Below, one piece after another: positions 16,873 through 24,855 of a DNA stretch of 64,000 nt. Numbering within the stretch: position 1 is the first letter of the stretch; each line of letters opens with the position of its first letter. The DNA lies in the NCBI GenBank assembly GCA_003482905.1, contig DMXM01000036.1:123654-187653 (forward strand), read 5' to 3'. The notes under the pieces were generated by a model that saw only the letters and a list, made by a program, of their open reading frames with translations, ran no database searches and had not been told where the DNA came from. The translations under genes and the position numbers were made by a program. Origin of the DNA: Elusimicrobiota bacterium. Its GTDB lineage: Bacteria; Elusimicrobiota; Elusimicrobia; Elusimicrobiales; UBA9959.

Positions 16873-18315
16873 CTATTTGGACGCGCGGCTCCAGACGGCG
16901 TAGCGCTCGCCGCTGGCTTCCAGCGTCCAGCCATCGCCGGGCGCCCAGCTCCTGTTGCCAAGCTTCATCACCAGCTGTTTGTTCTTGCCGGCTATGGTGG
17001 CGGTGTACAGGCCGTTGCTGGCTGCCAGTACCTGTATGGGGCTGGTGGAAGTTATCCCGGCGCTCCTGCGCACCGCTATCAGTTTTGCGATGGCGTCGCG
17101 GTAAGCCGGGCCCCAGTCGAAAAAATGCGGCCAGAAGACGCAGGGGATGCCGGGATGGGTCAGGATGTAGGCATAGCCCATCACGCGCTGGGCCTTATAC
17201 TCGGCGGAGGCGTTCCGGATGAAATTGGGGTCGCGCGGGGAGGTGTCGTGGGATTCCACGTAGGTCACGGCCTTGGCCGGCCACCAGCCTATCACGCCTG
17301 AGGGGCGGCCGTTGTCGTTCAAGAGTTCGTAACGCTCGCTTTCCACCGCTCCCACCAGGGCGTAGCGCTGCGTAAAATCGAAAGCCGTGGAGGCGTTGGC
17401 GCGGCTTGGCGAGGAGTCGGTGCCGTCTATCCAGTTGGTGATCTGCTGGCGGTCCCCGTCGTAATATTCGCCCACGGTGAATACCGGGCTGGAGGCGGTG
17501 TTGTAATCCTCGATGTGGGACGGGGCGTAGCCCTTTACCATGTCGTAGCGCCAGCCGTCGAAACCTATGGTATGCTTGAGCCAGCGCATGAACACGCGGC
17601 TGTCTTCCTGCACTACGGGGTTGCGGTGGTCCAGGTCCCGGCAGCCGAAGTCGCCCTGGCCTTCGTCGCCGTAGATGGCGCGCGGCATGGCCGCGTAGGG
17701 GGGCTGGGCCCAGACCTCGTCGTCGTTGACTATAACGTCGGAGGACCAGTCGGGGGATTGGAAATCCAGCCAGTTGGCGCTGCCGTTGCGGTGGTTTAAA
17801 ACTATGTCGGACAGAACCTTGATGCCGGACTTGTGCATAGCCTTGACCGCCCCTATAAGGGCTTCCTTCTTCCCCCACTGCGAGTCAAGGTCGTACCACT
17901 CGCGTGGGTAATAGCTGCCCACCGAGACCGGCGGGAACCAGATCAGGTCGAAGCCGGCGGCGGCGATCTCGGGGGCTTTCCGGGAGAGCACGCCCCACCA
18001 GCCGCCCGCGGGGTGCTGCCAGTAATCGTCCGCGTACCAGTGAAAGCCCTGCAGCAGGATAAGTTCGCTGCCTGGCACGTCCAGGCGGCGCTGCGGAGGA
18101 GGGGTGAATAATTTGCTGGAATACTTCCTGACGGCGGCGTACCAGTCGGATTCGGCGGCCGTGAAGGTCCTTGCCGGTTCCGGGACGGGGAGGAACGCGG
18201 CGCCGGCCGCGGCTTTCAACTGGGCCGCTGCTGGCCGAAATTCTGCCGCGTAAATAAACGAATTAAAAAGAGAAAGGAACGTTAACGCCGCAAAGAGTCT
18301 GGTGAACCGCGTCAT
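16873..18315 (-). CDS. Secreted alpha-amylase, GH13 plant-type
   Basis: 480 residues with a signal peptide (about 1-23, ending FNSFIYA). The GH13 (beta/alpha)8 barrel shows the usual motifs: LILLQGFHWYADDYW at the barrel entry, DIVLNHR, GWRYDMVKG with the nucleophile Asp258, TVGEYYDGD with the acid/base Glu283, and VESHDT with Asp357. The small C-terminal beta domain ends at YAVWSR. The pattern is that of bacterial/plant type amylases (GH13_5/6). It hydrolyses alpha-1,4-glucans such as starch or glycogen in the periplasm or outside. A paralogue lies at 37325-38566. On the minus strand TATAAT occurs near 18356-18351 and GGAG lies before the ATG. Confidence 0.9.
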   Translation of the reverse strand: MTRFTRLFAALTFLSLFNSFIYAAEFRPAAAQLKAAAGAAFLPVPEPARTFTAAESDWYAAVRKYSSKLFTPPPQRRLDVPGSELILLQGFHWYADDYWQHPAGGWWGVLSRKAPEIAAAGFDLIWFPPVSVGSYYPREWYDLDSQWGKKEALIGAVKAMHKSGIKVLSDIVLNHRNGSANWLDFQSPDWSSDVIVNDDEVWAQPPYAAMPRAIYGDEGQGDFGCRDLDHRNPVVQEDSRVFMRWLKHTIGFDGWRYDMVKGYAPSHIEDYNTASSPVFTVGEYYDGDRQQITNWIDGTDSSPSRANASTAFDFTQRYALVGAVESERYELLNDNGRPSGVIGWWPAKAVTYVESHDTSPRDPNFIRNASAEYKAQRVMGYAYILTHPGIPCVFWPHFFDWGPAYRDAIAKLIAVRRSAGITSTSPIQVLAASNGLYTATIAGKNKQLVMKLGNRSWAPGDGWTLEASGERYAVWSRASK

Positions 18316-18418
18316 GCCGTTTCTCCGTGCCTGTTTCAGGTGGATTACATGGATATTATATCTGTTTATAAATATCCTGCCTAAGGGCCAAAAGACCTAT
18401 AAGGGCCCCGCTAATTGC

Positions 18419-18424
18419 TAAAAT
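18419..18424 (+). promoter_or_regulatory. Putative -10 box of xerC/D gene
   Basis: TAAAAT ends seven bases before the ATG at 18431, so the transcript would start at or within a base of the start codon. No Shine-Dalgarno sequence is visible between them, consistent with leaderless initiation. Confidence 0.45.
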
Positions 18425-18430
18425 TATGGC

Positions 18431-19339
18431 ATGAACCTCCTTGTTGAGCGATTCCTGCTGCACCTCAAGGCGCAGCGCAATTTCGCGCGTAATACCATAA
18501 AGGCCTACCAGTTCGACCTGGGCGAGTTCCTGGCCTATGCCTCCGCCAATAAAGCCGTCTCCCCGGCCGCCCTCGACCGCCTGCTGATGCGCGGCTATAT
18601 ATCCTTCATAAGCGAAAAAAAAGTTTCCCGCAACACCCTGCTGCGCAAGATCTCGGCCGTGCGGTCTTTCATGCATTACCTTCTGGAGACCGGCGCCCTG
18701 GAGACCGACCCCTTCGACCTTATTACCATCCCCAAGAAGGAAAAGCGCCTGCCGCGCTTTATGACCGAGGGTGAAGTGGGGCGGCTGCAGGACCATAACC
18801 GCCCCGAGGAAGTGAATGCCAGGGAAAAGAATTATTATTTCGCCCTGCGCGACTACGCCCTTTTCGAACTTGTCTATTCCAGCGGCCTGCGCCGCTCCGA
18901 GGCGGCCGGGATGAATATCGGCGACCTGGACCTGTTTTCCGGCTTCGCCCGCGTTACGGGCAAGGGCTCGCGGGAAAGGCTGGTGCCGGTGGGGGACAAA
19001 GCCCTGGCCGCCGTCAGGGAATACCTGGAGACCAGGCCGAAACCGCTGCTTCACGGCCTTCCGTTGTTCCTTAATCACAAGAACGCCCGGCTGACGGGCG
19101 CGGGCATAGCGCTGATATTTAAAAAAATGGCCAGGCGTGCCAGGTTCGCCAGGCCGATGAACCCGCATTCGGTGCGTCATTCCTTTGCCACGCACATGCT
19201 CGACCACGGCTGCGACCTGAAATCCGTGCAGGAGATGCTGGGGCATAAGAATTTGCAGACTACGGAGATATATACGCACGTGTCGCTGGAGCGCCTGAAA
19301 GAGGTTTACGACAAAGCCCACCCGAGGTCGAAAAAATGA
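18431..19339 (+). CDS. Tyrosine recombinase XerC/XerD
   Basis: 302 residues, the normal size for XerC/D chromosome-dimer recombinases. The N-terminal SAM-like core-binding domain (1-90) is followed by the catalytic domain. Visible active-site residues are Arg154 (SSGLRRSEA), Lys178 in the VTGKGSRERLVP turn, His246 and Arg249 (HSVRHSFATHML), His272 (MLGHKNLQTT) and the nucleophile Tyr281 (EIYTHVS). Neighbours are unrelated metabolic genes and no mobile-element hallmarks are visible, which favours the housekeeping Xer role over an integrase. I cannot separate XerC from XerD from sequence alone. Confidence 0.88.
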   Translation: MNLLVERFLLHLKAQRNFARNTIKAYQFDLGEFLAYASANKAVSPAALDRLLMRGYISFISEKKVSRNTLLRKISAVRSFMHYLLETGALETDPFDLITIPKKEKRLPRFMTEGEVGRLQDHNRPEEVNAREKNYYFALRDYALFELVYSSGLRRSEAAGMNIGDLDLFSGFARVTGKGSRERLVPVGDKALAAVREYLETRPKPLLHGLPLFLNHKNARLTGAGIALIFKKMARRARFARPMNPHSVRHSFATHMLDHGCDLKSVQEMLGHKNLQTTEIYTHVSLERLKEVYDKAHPRSKK

Positions 19340-19340
19340 G

Positions 19341-19374
19341 GAGGTTCAACCTCCGAACAGCGAGGTTGAACCTC
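19341..19374 (+). terminator. 13-bp perfect inverted repeat after xerC/D
   Basis: GAGGTTCAACCTC (19341-19353), spacer of 8, GAGGTTGAACCTC (19362-19374). It starts one base after the stop codon. Each arm is itself nearly palindromic, so either one long hairpin or two small ones can form. There is no T run, so it is not a classical intrinsic terminator; a processing or attenuating hairpin is possible. Confidence 0.5.
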
Positions 19375-19388
19375 AGTTAAACAACATC

Positions 19389-20288
19389 ATGCCTTATGAC
19401 CCTACTTTGGATATAGCCCCGGAACTGCTTTCACGCGCCGCGCGCGCGGTCGGCTTGCGCCCCGACATAACGCAGGGCGGCGGGGGGAATGTCTCCGTGA
19501 AGTTAGGCAGCGAGCGCATGCTGGTAAAGGCCTCCGGCGTAAAACTGAAAGACGTCGATCCGGACGGCGGTTACGCCCTTGTGAATTACGGGAATATCCG
19601 CCGCCGCATAGCCGCGGGTCCGGGCGGGGAGAACGAGTTTTCCGATTTCATCTGCGCGCAGGCGCTGCCGGTGCGGGGCGTGAAGGCGGCCAAGCCTTCC
19701 ATAGAGACCGGCTTTCACGCGCTTTTAAACACGGTCGTAATTCACACGCACTCGGTTTACGCCAATATCCTCAACATGAGCGCGGAGGGCCATGCCCTCG
19801 GCAAAGAGCTGTTCCCCGGCGCGGAGTTCATCCCTTACAGATCTCCAGGGCCGCAGCTTTGCTCGGCTATAAACGACAGGGCCCGTGCCTCCGGCCCGCA
19901 GATCTTCTTCCTGGCCAACCACGGCCTGGCCGTGGCGCACGCCGGCTTGGAGGGGGCGCTGGAATTAAATGAACGCGTGAACGATACCATACGCCGCGGC
20001 CTGTCGCTGCCTCCCTACCCGGCCGTCAGCGCCAGCGGCAATGCCGCGCGGCTGGTGCATTATGGCAAGGCCTTCATGCTGGAGAATATCCTGTCCCCCG
20101 ACCAGGCCCTCTACTGCGGCCCGGACGCGCTGAACGGACGTTGCGGCGAATCCGGGACCGAAGTGCTTACGGCCCTCTTTTATATTCTGGATCGTATCAA
20201 GGAGCTAAAATTCACCCCCCGGTTCCTCGGCAAAGAAGATATATCTTATTTCGACACCATGAAAAGCGGACGTTATAGCCGAAAGTAA
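19389..20288 (+). CDS. Class II aldolase/adducin family protein
   Basis: 299 residues. It belongs to the zinc-dependent class II aldolase fold: GGGGNVSVKLGSERMLVKASG at the N-terminus, PSIETGFHALL, the metal-ligand pair VIHTHSVYANIL and a third histidine in FLANHGLAVAHAGLEGA. Related proteins include L-rhamnulose-1-phosphate aldolase and sugar-phosphate aldolase/dehydratases, often of rhamnose or methylthioribose metabolism. No sugar operon surrounds it, so the substrate is undetermined. The C-terminal ~80 residues (MLENILSPDQALYCGPDAL) match the longer bacterial subgroup. The gene is convergent with the minus-strand TPR gene, only 14 bp away. Confidence 0.82.
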   Translation: MPYDPTLDIAPELLSRAARAVGLRPDITQGGGGNVSVKLGSERMLVKASGVKLKDVDPDGGYALVNYGNIRRRIAAGPGGENEFSDFICAQALPVRGVKAAKPSIETGFHALLNTVVIHTHSVYANILNMSAEGHALGKELFPGAEFIPYRSPGPQLCSAINDRARASGPQIFFLANHGLAVAHAGLEGALELNERVNDTIRRGLSLPPYPAVSASGNAARLVHYGKAFMLENILSPDQALYCGPDALNGRCGESGTEVLTALFYILDRIKELKFTPRFLGKEDISYFDTMKSGRYSRK

Positions 20289-20302
20289 GCAGCGTCACCT
20301 GA

Positions 20303-22012
20303 CTATTTCTTTTTTAGTTCTTCAAGGCGCGCAAGGTTCTGGCGGGCGCTTTCCAGGGCCGGTGATATTTTTAGCGCCCGGCGGAAAAGTTCTCCGGCTC
20401 CGGCGTGATCTCCGGCGCGGGCCAGCAGTATGCCGTAATCGTTCAGCCCTTCCAGGTCGTAGGGATTAATTTCAAGAAGCCGCGCGTAAAAGACGGCCGC
20501 CTGGGCGGCGCGTCCGGCCGCGCCGTAGGCGCGCGCCGCGGCCAGCAGGCCGGGTGTGTGTTCCGGGTCCGCTTTCAGTACCGCCTTGAGGCAATCGGCC
20601 GCCTCGCGGGCGGCTCCAGCCGAAGCCAGCACGCAGTATTTGTTGAAAAGGGTCTCCGCGCTGCCCGGTCTTGCCGTCAGCGCGGTTTGCAGCGCGGCCA
20701 GAGCGCCGGGGGTGTCCCCGGTCCGCCAACGCGCGAGCGCGAGCCCGTTAAGATAAAGAACGTTGCCGCGGTCGGCCGCGGATATCTTCTCGAGAATGGC
20801 CAGGCTTTCCGGCGTCCTGCCCAGCAGGTAATATTCGCGGGCCAGGTTATAGAGCATGGGTTTGGAAACGGAGCGGCGCGCGGCATGCTCGTAGATCTTC
20901 AGGTCGGTGTCCCTTTGATTTATATTGAACGCGGAGGCGCAGACCAGCGCGGCGGCGGCCGCCGGCGGCAAAAAACGCCGCCAGCCCTGCGCGGAAGCCA
21001 GCTTCCCGGCGGCCCACAGGAAGACGCCGGCGTTGGCCAGGTAAACCCAGTGGTCCAGCATCAGGTCGTTGGCGGCCAGCAGGGGCAGTTTGGGCGCCAG
21101 GTTAAGCAGGTACCAGCCGGCGCAGAATACCGCCGTCCTGCCGCCGCGCCAGGCCAGGAACGCGGCCGCGGCCAGCGCCGGCAGGCTTATGTAACGCAGC
21201 AGCGCCAGGTCCGGCTGCATGCGGTGGGAATGCATGTCGAAAGGCAGCAGGGTTTCCTTTAAATAGAAGAGAACGCTTTGCGGAACTTTCAGGACCAGGC
21301 CCGAAATCACGGGGGTCAGCCCCTTTCCCAGCGCGTCCATGCCCAGCGCCTGGTGGCGGAGAAAAAGATAGACCGGGATGAAAGCGAAGAAAGGCAGCAA
21401 CTTTAAATAGTCTTTTTTATCGCGCTTCAGGTACCAAAGGCAGAGCGCCGCCAGCGCCGGCGTTATTATTCCGTTCTCTTTGAAACCGGCAGCGGCCAGG
21501 AAAAAAATAAAAGAAAGGGCGACGCGCCTCTTCAGGAAGAGCAACAGGGAGGCCGCTATACAGGCGCTTGCGGCCAGCTCCGCCCGTCCGGCGATTATTA
21601 TCAACTGTTCTACCGCCGCCGGGTGCGCGGCCAGCAGGATGGCCGCCCACATGGCAGCCGGCCGCCCGGCGCCGAGGGCCAGCGCCAGATAGAAGAACAG
21701 GACGGCCGTGGCCGCGTGAAAAAGAAAATTGGTAAGGTGGTAGCCGAAAGGCCTGTAGCCCCAGACGGCGAAGTCGGCCATGTTGCTGACCGTCTGCAGC
21801 GGGCGGTAATAGTTCAGACCCTGGTTGAACGGGTCGCCTTTGAAAGCCGAAACGAGGTTGCCCGCGTTCAGCTCCAGGCGTGGGTTCTGCTCTATCATGC
21901 GGTGATCGTCCCACATGAAGCCGGTCTTCAGGGTAAGACCAAAAGCCAGCAGGGCCGCCAGGAAAATGGCCGCCGGCGCCGCCGCGCTCTTAATATAAGT
22001 GCTTTTCATCAT
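20303..22012 (-). CDS. Multi-pass membrane protein with C-terminal TPR repeats (GT-C-like)
   Basis: 569 residues. The N-terminal two thirds contain about ten hydrophobic helices. A first-loop motif (TGFMWDDHRMIEQNP) and RPLQTVSNMADFAVWG...HLTNFLFHAATAVLFF match the GT-C/TMTC type of polyprenyl-phosphate-dependent glycosyltransferases, where the acidic DD pair is catalytic. The last ~200 residues hold at least four TPR units (LYNLAREYYLLGRTPESLAIL, LYLNGLALARWRTGDTPGAL, AAQAAVFYARLLEINPYDLEGLNDYGILLARAGDHAGA). It is probably a protein O-glycosyltransferase in the inner membrane. Acceptor and sugar are unknown. Confidence 0.72.
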   Translation of the reverse strand: MMKSTYIKSAAAPAAIFLAALLAFGLTLKTGFMWDDHRMIEQNPRLELNAGNLVSAFKGDPFNQGLNYYRPLQTVSNMADFAVWGYRPFGYHLTNFLFHAATAVLFFYLALALGAGRPAAMWAAILLAAHPAAVEQLIIIAGRAELAASACIAASLLLFLKRRVALSFIFFLAAAGFKENGIITPALAALCLWYLKRDKKDYLKLLPFFAFIPVYLFLRHQALGMDALGKGLTPVISGLVLKVPQSVLFYLKETLLPFDMHSHRMQPDLALLRYISLPALAAAAFLAWRGGRTAVFCAGWYLLNLAPKLPLLAANDLMLDHWVYLANAGVFLWAAGKLASAQGWRRFLPPAAAAALVCASAFNINQRDTDLKIYEHAARRSVSKPMLYNLAREYYLLGRTPESLAILEKISAADRGNVLYLNGLALARWRTGDTPGALAALQTALTARPGSAETLFNKYCVLASAGAAREAADCLKAVLKADPEHTPGLLAAARAYGAAGRAAQAAVFYARLLEINPYDLEGLNDYGILLARAGDHAGAGELFRRALKISPALESARQNLARLEELKKK

Positions 22013-22047
22013 CCGTATTGCCGCAAGTGCCCGTGAACCACCCCGGG

Positions 22048-22971
22048 CTAGAATTCCAGGTTAGGCCGCAGTATGAACTGGAAGCTGTTGGGTGTTTTTG
22101 TTCCGGCCGCCGAGTTCGAGAGCGGGCCGGAATATTTTTTATCTGCGGTCCAGACGAAACCCAGGCCCAGCGTGAAGGCCATCCGGGAATTCTTCATGGG
22201 GAATTTCTTGTCCAGCACCAGGTAATGACGTATCGGTTCCAGTTTCTTCTGCGAAAAATCGGAGACGTATTCGAAGCCGCTGTTATGCAGCCAGAAACTG
22301 CCGCCCCGCTGCTTGAAATCGGTGCGGCTCCTGCGGAAGCCTACGAAAAAAGAATCAGCGATGTGGCGGTTCTCGTGGAACTTGGCGCCGCCGCGGAAGC
22401 TCCAGCGCAGGCTGCGGTCCGCCAGTATCTGCTCGCCCTTGAGCTTGCCTTCCATCTGTATCCAATTGTCGCGGATGAGTGTGTTGTTCATTATGTGATG
22501 TGTGCCCAGGTCCAGCAGCAGGCCGGAGTAGCCGTTGCGCTTGCCCCGGAAGGCCTTATTTATGGTGTCGAACGAGACCACGTTGCCGAGAAAAACAGAG
22601 AGCGCCCACGGCTCCTCGAAGCCGGCGGTCACGGCCTGGACGGCGTTGAAGTTGCTGGTCCACTGCATATCCCGGTAAAAACCGGGCTGGTGCCGCCTGA
22701 CAAGCGTGCCGGCATAAGGCAGCGGGTTCAGACTGGCCTCTACGATAAGAGTGCGGGGCAGGTAGAATTTGCTGATGAGCTCTTTGTATATGTCCAGCTC
22801 TGAATCGACTTCGAGATGGGGTATGGGCTTTCCGGTGAGGCTGTTGTAAACCCCGACGGCGGAATAATAGGGGTCCAGTTCAATTTCTATAGAGGTTTTC
22901 TTTTCCGAAACTTCATCGGCGGCGGCGTAAAGCGGGACCAGGGTAAGCAGGAGGGCAAGCAGTAGTTTCAT
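22048..22971 (-). CDS. Predicted outer-membrane protein of unknown family
   Basis: 307 residues with a clear signal peptide (MKLLLALLLTLVPLYAAADE). The mature part is rich in alternating aromatic strands (RTLIVEASLNPLPYAG, GFYRDMQWTSNFNAVQAV, MAFTLGLGFVWTADKKY) and ends SFQFILRPNLEF with a terminal aromatic residue, as outer-membrane barrels do. I do not recognise the family. It is divergent from dacB with a ~38-bp shared promoter region. On its strand a TAAATT lies nine bases before the ATG, again leaving almost no leader. Assigned only as an envelope protein. Confidence 0.65.
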   Translation of the reverse strand: MKLLLALLLTLVPLYAAADEVSEKKTSIEIELDPYYSAVGVYNSLTGKPIPHLEVDSELDIYKELISKFYLPRTLIVEASLNPLPYAGTLVRRHQPGFYRDMQWTSNFNAVQAVTAGFEEPWALSVFLGNVVSFDTINKAFRGKRNGYSGLLLDLGTHHIMNNTLIRDNWIQMEGKLKGEQILADRSLRWSFRGGAKFHENRHIADSFFVGFRRSRTDFKQRGGSFWLHNSGFEYVSDFSQKKLEPIRHYLVLDKKFPMKNSRMAFTLGLGFVWTADKKYSGPLSNSAAGTKTPNSFQFILRPNLEF

Positions 22972-22996
22972 GGAAGTGATAATTTAGCATTTTTGC

Positions 22997-23002
22997 TATA
23001 CT
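22997..23002 (+). promoter_or_regulatory. Putative -10 box of dacB
   Basis: TATACT ends seven bases before the ATG at 23010, so the transcript should start at the start codon. It lies inside AGCA-TTTTT-GCT, a small inverted repeat shared with the divergent outer-membrane protein gene. Confidence 0.5.
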
Positions 23003-23009
23003 TTGCCCT

Positions 23010-24455
23010 ATGAAAACCTGCCTGACCGCCGCTTTCCTGATACTGAGCCAGTGCGCCCTTAACGCGGGCCAGCTGGATAATAAGACCAGGGGAATGGCAG
23101 CGGCGCCGGGCATAAAGAACGCGGCCTGGGGCTTAAGCGTCAAGGACGCGGCCACCGGCATGGTAATACTCGAGCGCGACCCGCGGCGCAATCTTGTGCC
23201 GGCCAGCATCCTTAAAGTTTTCGTAACGGCCGCCGCGCTGGACAGGCTGGGCCCGGAGCGCTCTTTCCCCACACGTCTTTACTACGACGGGACGATATCC
23301 AACGGCTTTCTGAACGGCAACGTTTACATAAAAGGCGGCGGGGATCCCTCGCTTGGCTCACAGTTGGTAAAAGGCGCGGCGCCGCTGGACGAGGTTTTTA
23401 AGGCCTGGACCGAGGCCATAAGAAAAGCCGGGATAAACGTGATCAACGGCGCGGTGGTGGGCGATGAGTCGGCTTTCGAGAGCGTGCAACCCGGGTCCTG
23501 GGCCTGGGAAGATATCGGCAACTATTACGCGGCCCAGCCTTCGGCCCTTACCGTCAACGACGGGCTTTATAAGCTGTATTTTAAACCTTCGGAAAAAGAG
23601 GGCGGCGAGGCGGCCGTGCTGCGCACCGAACCGTACATAGACGGGCTTAAGTTCGAGAATCATATGAAGACCGGTCCCGCCGGCTCCGGCGACAACGGCT
23701 ATATCTTCGCTTTCCCCGGGCAGTACCAGGCCGTGCTGCGCGGTTCTATCCCCGGCGGCGCGGCGGAATTCGCCATTAAAGGCGCCCTGCCGGACCCGGC
23801 TTTCTTCGCCGCGCAGAGTTTCAGCTATTACCTGGCGAAGGCCGGCGTCAATTCCAATAAAAAACCGTACAAAGGCCTGGCGCCGGCCGGCCCGGGAACC
23901 GTCCTGCTGGCCGAAACGGCTTCCGCCCCGCTTAAGAACACGGTGCGCGTTACCAACAAGCGCAGTTTCAACCTTTACGCGGAACTGCTGCTCAGGCAGC
24001 TGGGAGTGGGGCGCGGGGCTGGCGCCCCCGCCGCCGGGAACGCCGTTGTGAAGGCTTACCTGGCCGAGAACGGCGTTGACGTCGGGGAGATGAAGCTGGA
24101 GGACGCCTGCGGGCTTTCCCACAGGGACACGGTGAAAGCCGAAAATTTCACGGATATGCTGAGGGCCGTCTATAAGAAGAAATATTACTCCGAGTTCTAC
24201 GACTCCCTGGTCTATCCGGGCGACCCGGACGCCACCGGCCACGTGCGCAACCTGGGGCGCGGCACCGCGCTCGAAAATAATTTAAGGCTCAAGTCCGGCT
24301 CGCTTAACGGCGTGCGTTCCTACACCGGTTACCTTAAAACTAAAAAAGCCAGGGTACTGGCTTTCACTTCTATCATTAATAACTATTCCGCCGCGCCCGC
24401 CGCCATAGACAAAATGCACGAAGAGCTGCTGTTGGACCTTTACAACGGGAATTGA
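23010..24455 (+). CDS. dacB: D-alanyl-D-alanine carboxypeptidase/endopeptidase (PBP4, DacB)
   Basis: 481 residues with an N-terminal signal peptide (about 1-20). Peptidase family S13: the SxxK motif is PASILKVF with the catalytic serine, the SxN motif is in RSFNLYAELLL, and the KTG-type motif appears as LKSGSLNGVRSYTGYL, i.e. KSG, an accepted variant. The large insertion between SxxK and SxN characteristic of PBP4 (about 110-290) is present. It trims or cleaves D-Ala-containing peptide cross-links in the periplasm. Length is normal for the family. A likely leaderless promoter sits just upstream. It ends 27 bp before the convergent response-regulator gene. Confidence 0.9.
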   Translation: MKTCLTAAFLILSQCALNAGQLDNKTRGMAAAPGIKNAAWGLSVKDAATGMVILERDPRRNLVPASILKVFVTAAALDRLGPERSFPTRLYYDGTISNGFLNGNVYIKGGGDPSLGSQLVKGAAPLDEVFKAWTEAIRKAGINVINGAVVGDESAFESVQPGSWAWEDIGNYYAAQPSALTVNDGLYKLYFKPSEKEGGEAAVLRTEPYIDGLKFENHMKTGPAGSGDNGYIFAFPGQYQAVLRGSIPGGAAEFAIKGALPDPAFFAAQSFSYYLAKAGVNSNKKPYKGLAPAGPGTVLLAETASAPLKNTVRVTNKRSFNLYAELLLRQLGVGRGAGAPAAGNAVVKAYLAENGVDVGEMKLEDACGLSHRDTVKAENFTDMLRAVYKKKYYSEFYDSLVYPGDPDATGHVRNLGRGTALENNLRLKSGSLNGVRSYTGYLKTKKARVLAFTSIINNYSAAPAAIDKMHEELLLDLYNGN

Positions 24456-24482
24456 AGCCGGCGTTAGAGACGCGCGTAATGG

Positions 24483-24854
24483 CTAAGGGCGGAGCCGCCT
24501 TTTAATTATTTTTTGCAGGATGTCCAGGTTTATCGGCTTTGTGATATAGTCAAAGGCGCCGAATTCCAGGCATTCGCGCGCAACTTCCTCGTCCTCGTTG
24601 CCGGTGATCATTATAAACCCGGTCCCCGGCATTTCCGGCGCCAGCTCCTTGAGCACCGAAACGCCGTCCCTCTCGGGCATGTAAATATCCAGCAGGATGA
24701 TGGCGGGCCTGGCCGCGCGGGCAAGCTCAAGCGTGGCCGCGCCGTCGGCCGCCTCCAGGATCTTCCGATCGGGCGCCGCCAGGGAACGCCGCAGAACGGC
24801 GCGGATCTCCGGGTCGTCGTCGGCGATAAGGATCCCGGCCGGATTCACCGTCAT
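24483..24854 (-). CDS. Single-domain response regulator
   Basis: 123 residues, receiver domain only. Acidic pocket ADDDPE near residue 11, phospho-acceptor Asp56 in IILLDIYMPERDG, Thr in FIMITGNEDEE and Lys in YITKPINLDIL. There is no output domain, so it acts through protein-protein contact like CheY or Spo0F. It is the last gene of the minus-strand block and starts one base after the nrfA stop, so it is probably co-transcribed with the nitrite reductase genes. A link to nitrite sensing would be speculation. Confidence 0.88.
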   Translation of the reverse strand: MTVNPAGILIADDDPEIRAVLRRSLAAPDRKILEAADGAATLELARAARPAIILLDIYMPERDGVSVLKELAPEMPGTGFIMITGNEDEEVARECLEFGAFDYITKPINLDILQKIIKRRLRP

Positions 24855-24855
24855 A

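Noticed and set aside
18431..19339. Tyrosine recombinase as a phage or element integrase
   Set aside because: Size and motifs match XerC/D, and no att-like repeats, tRNA or cargo genes surround it.
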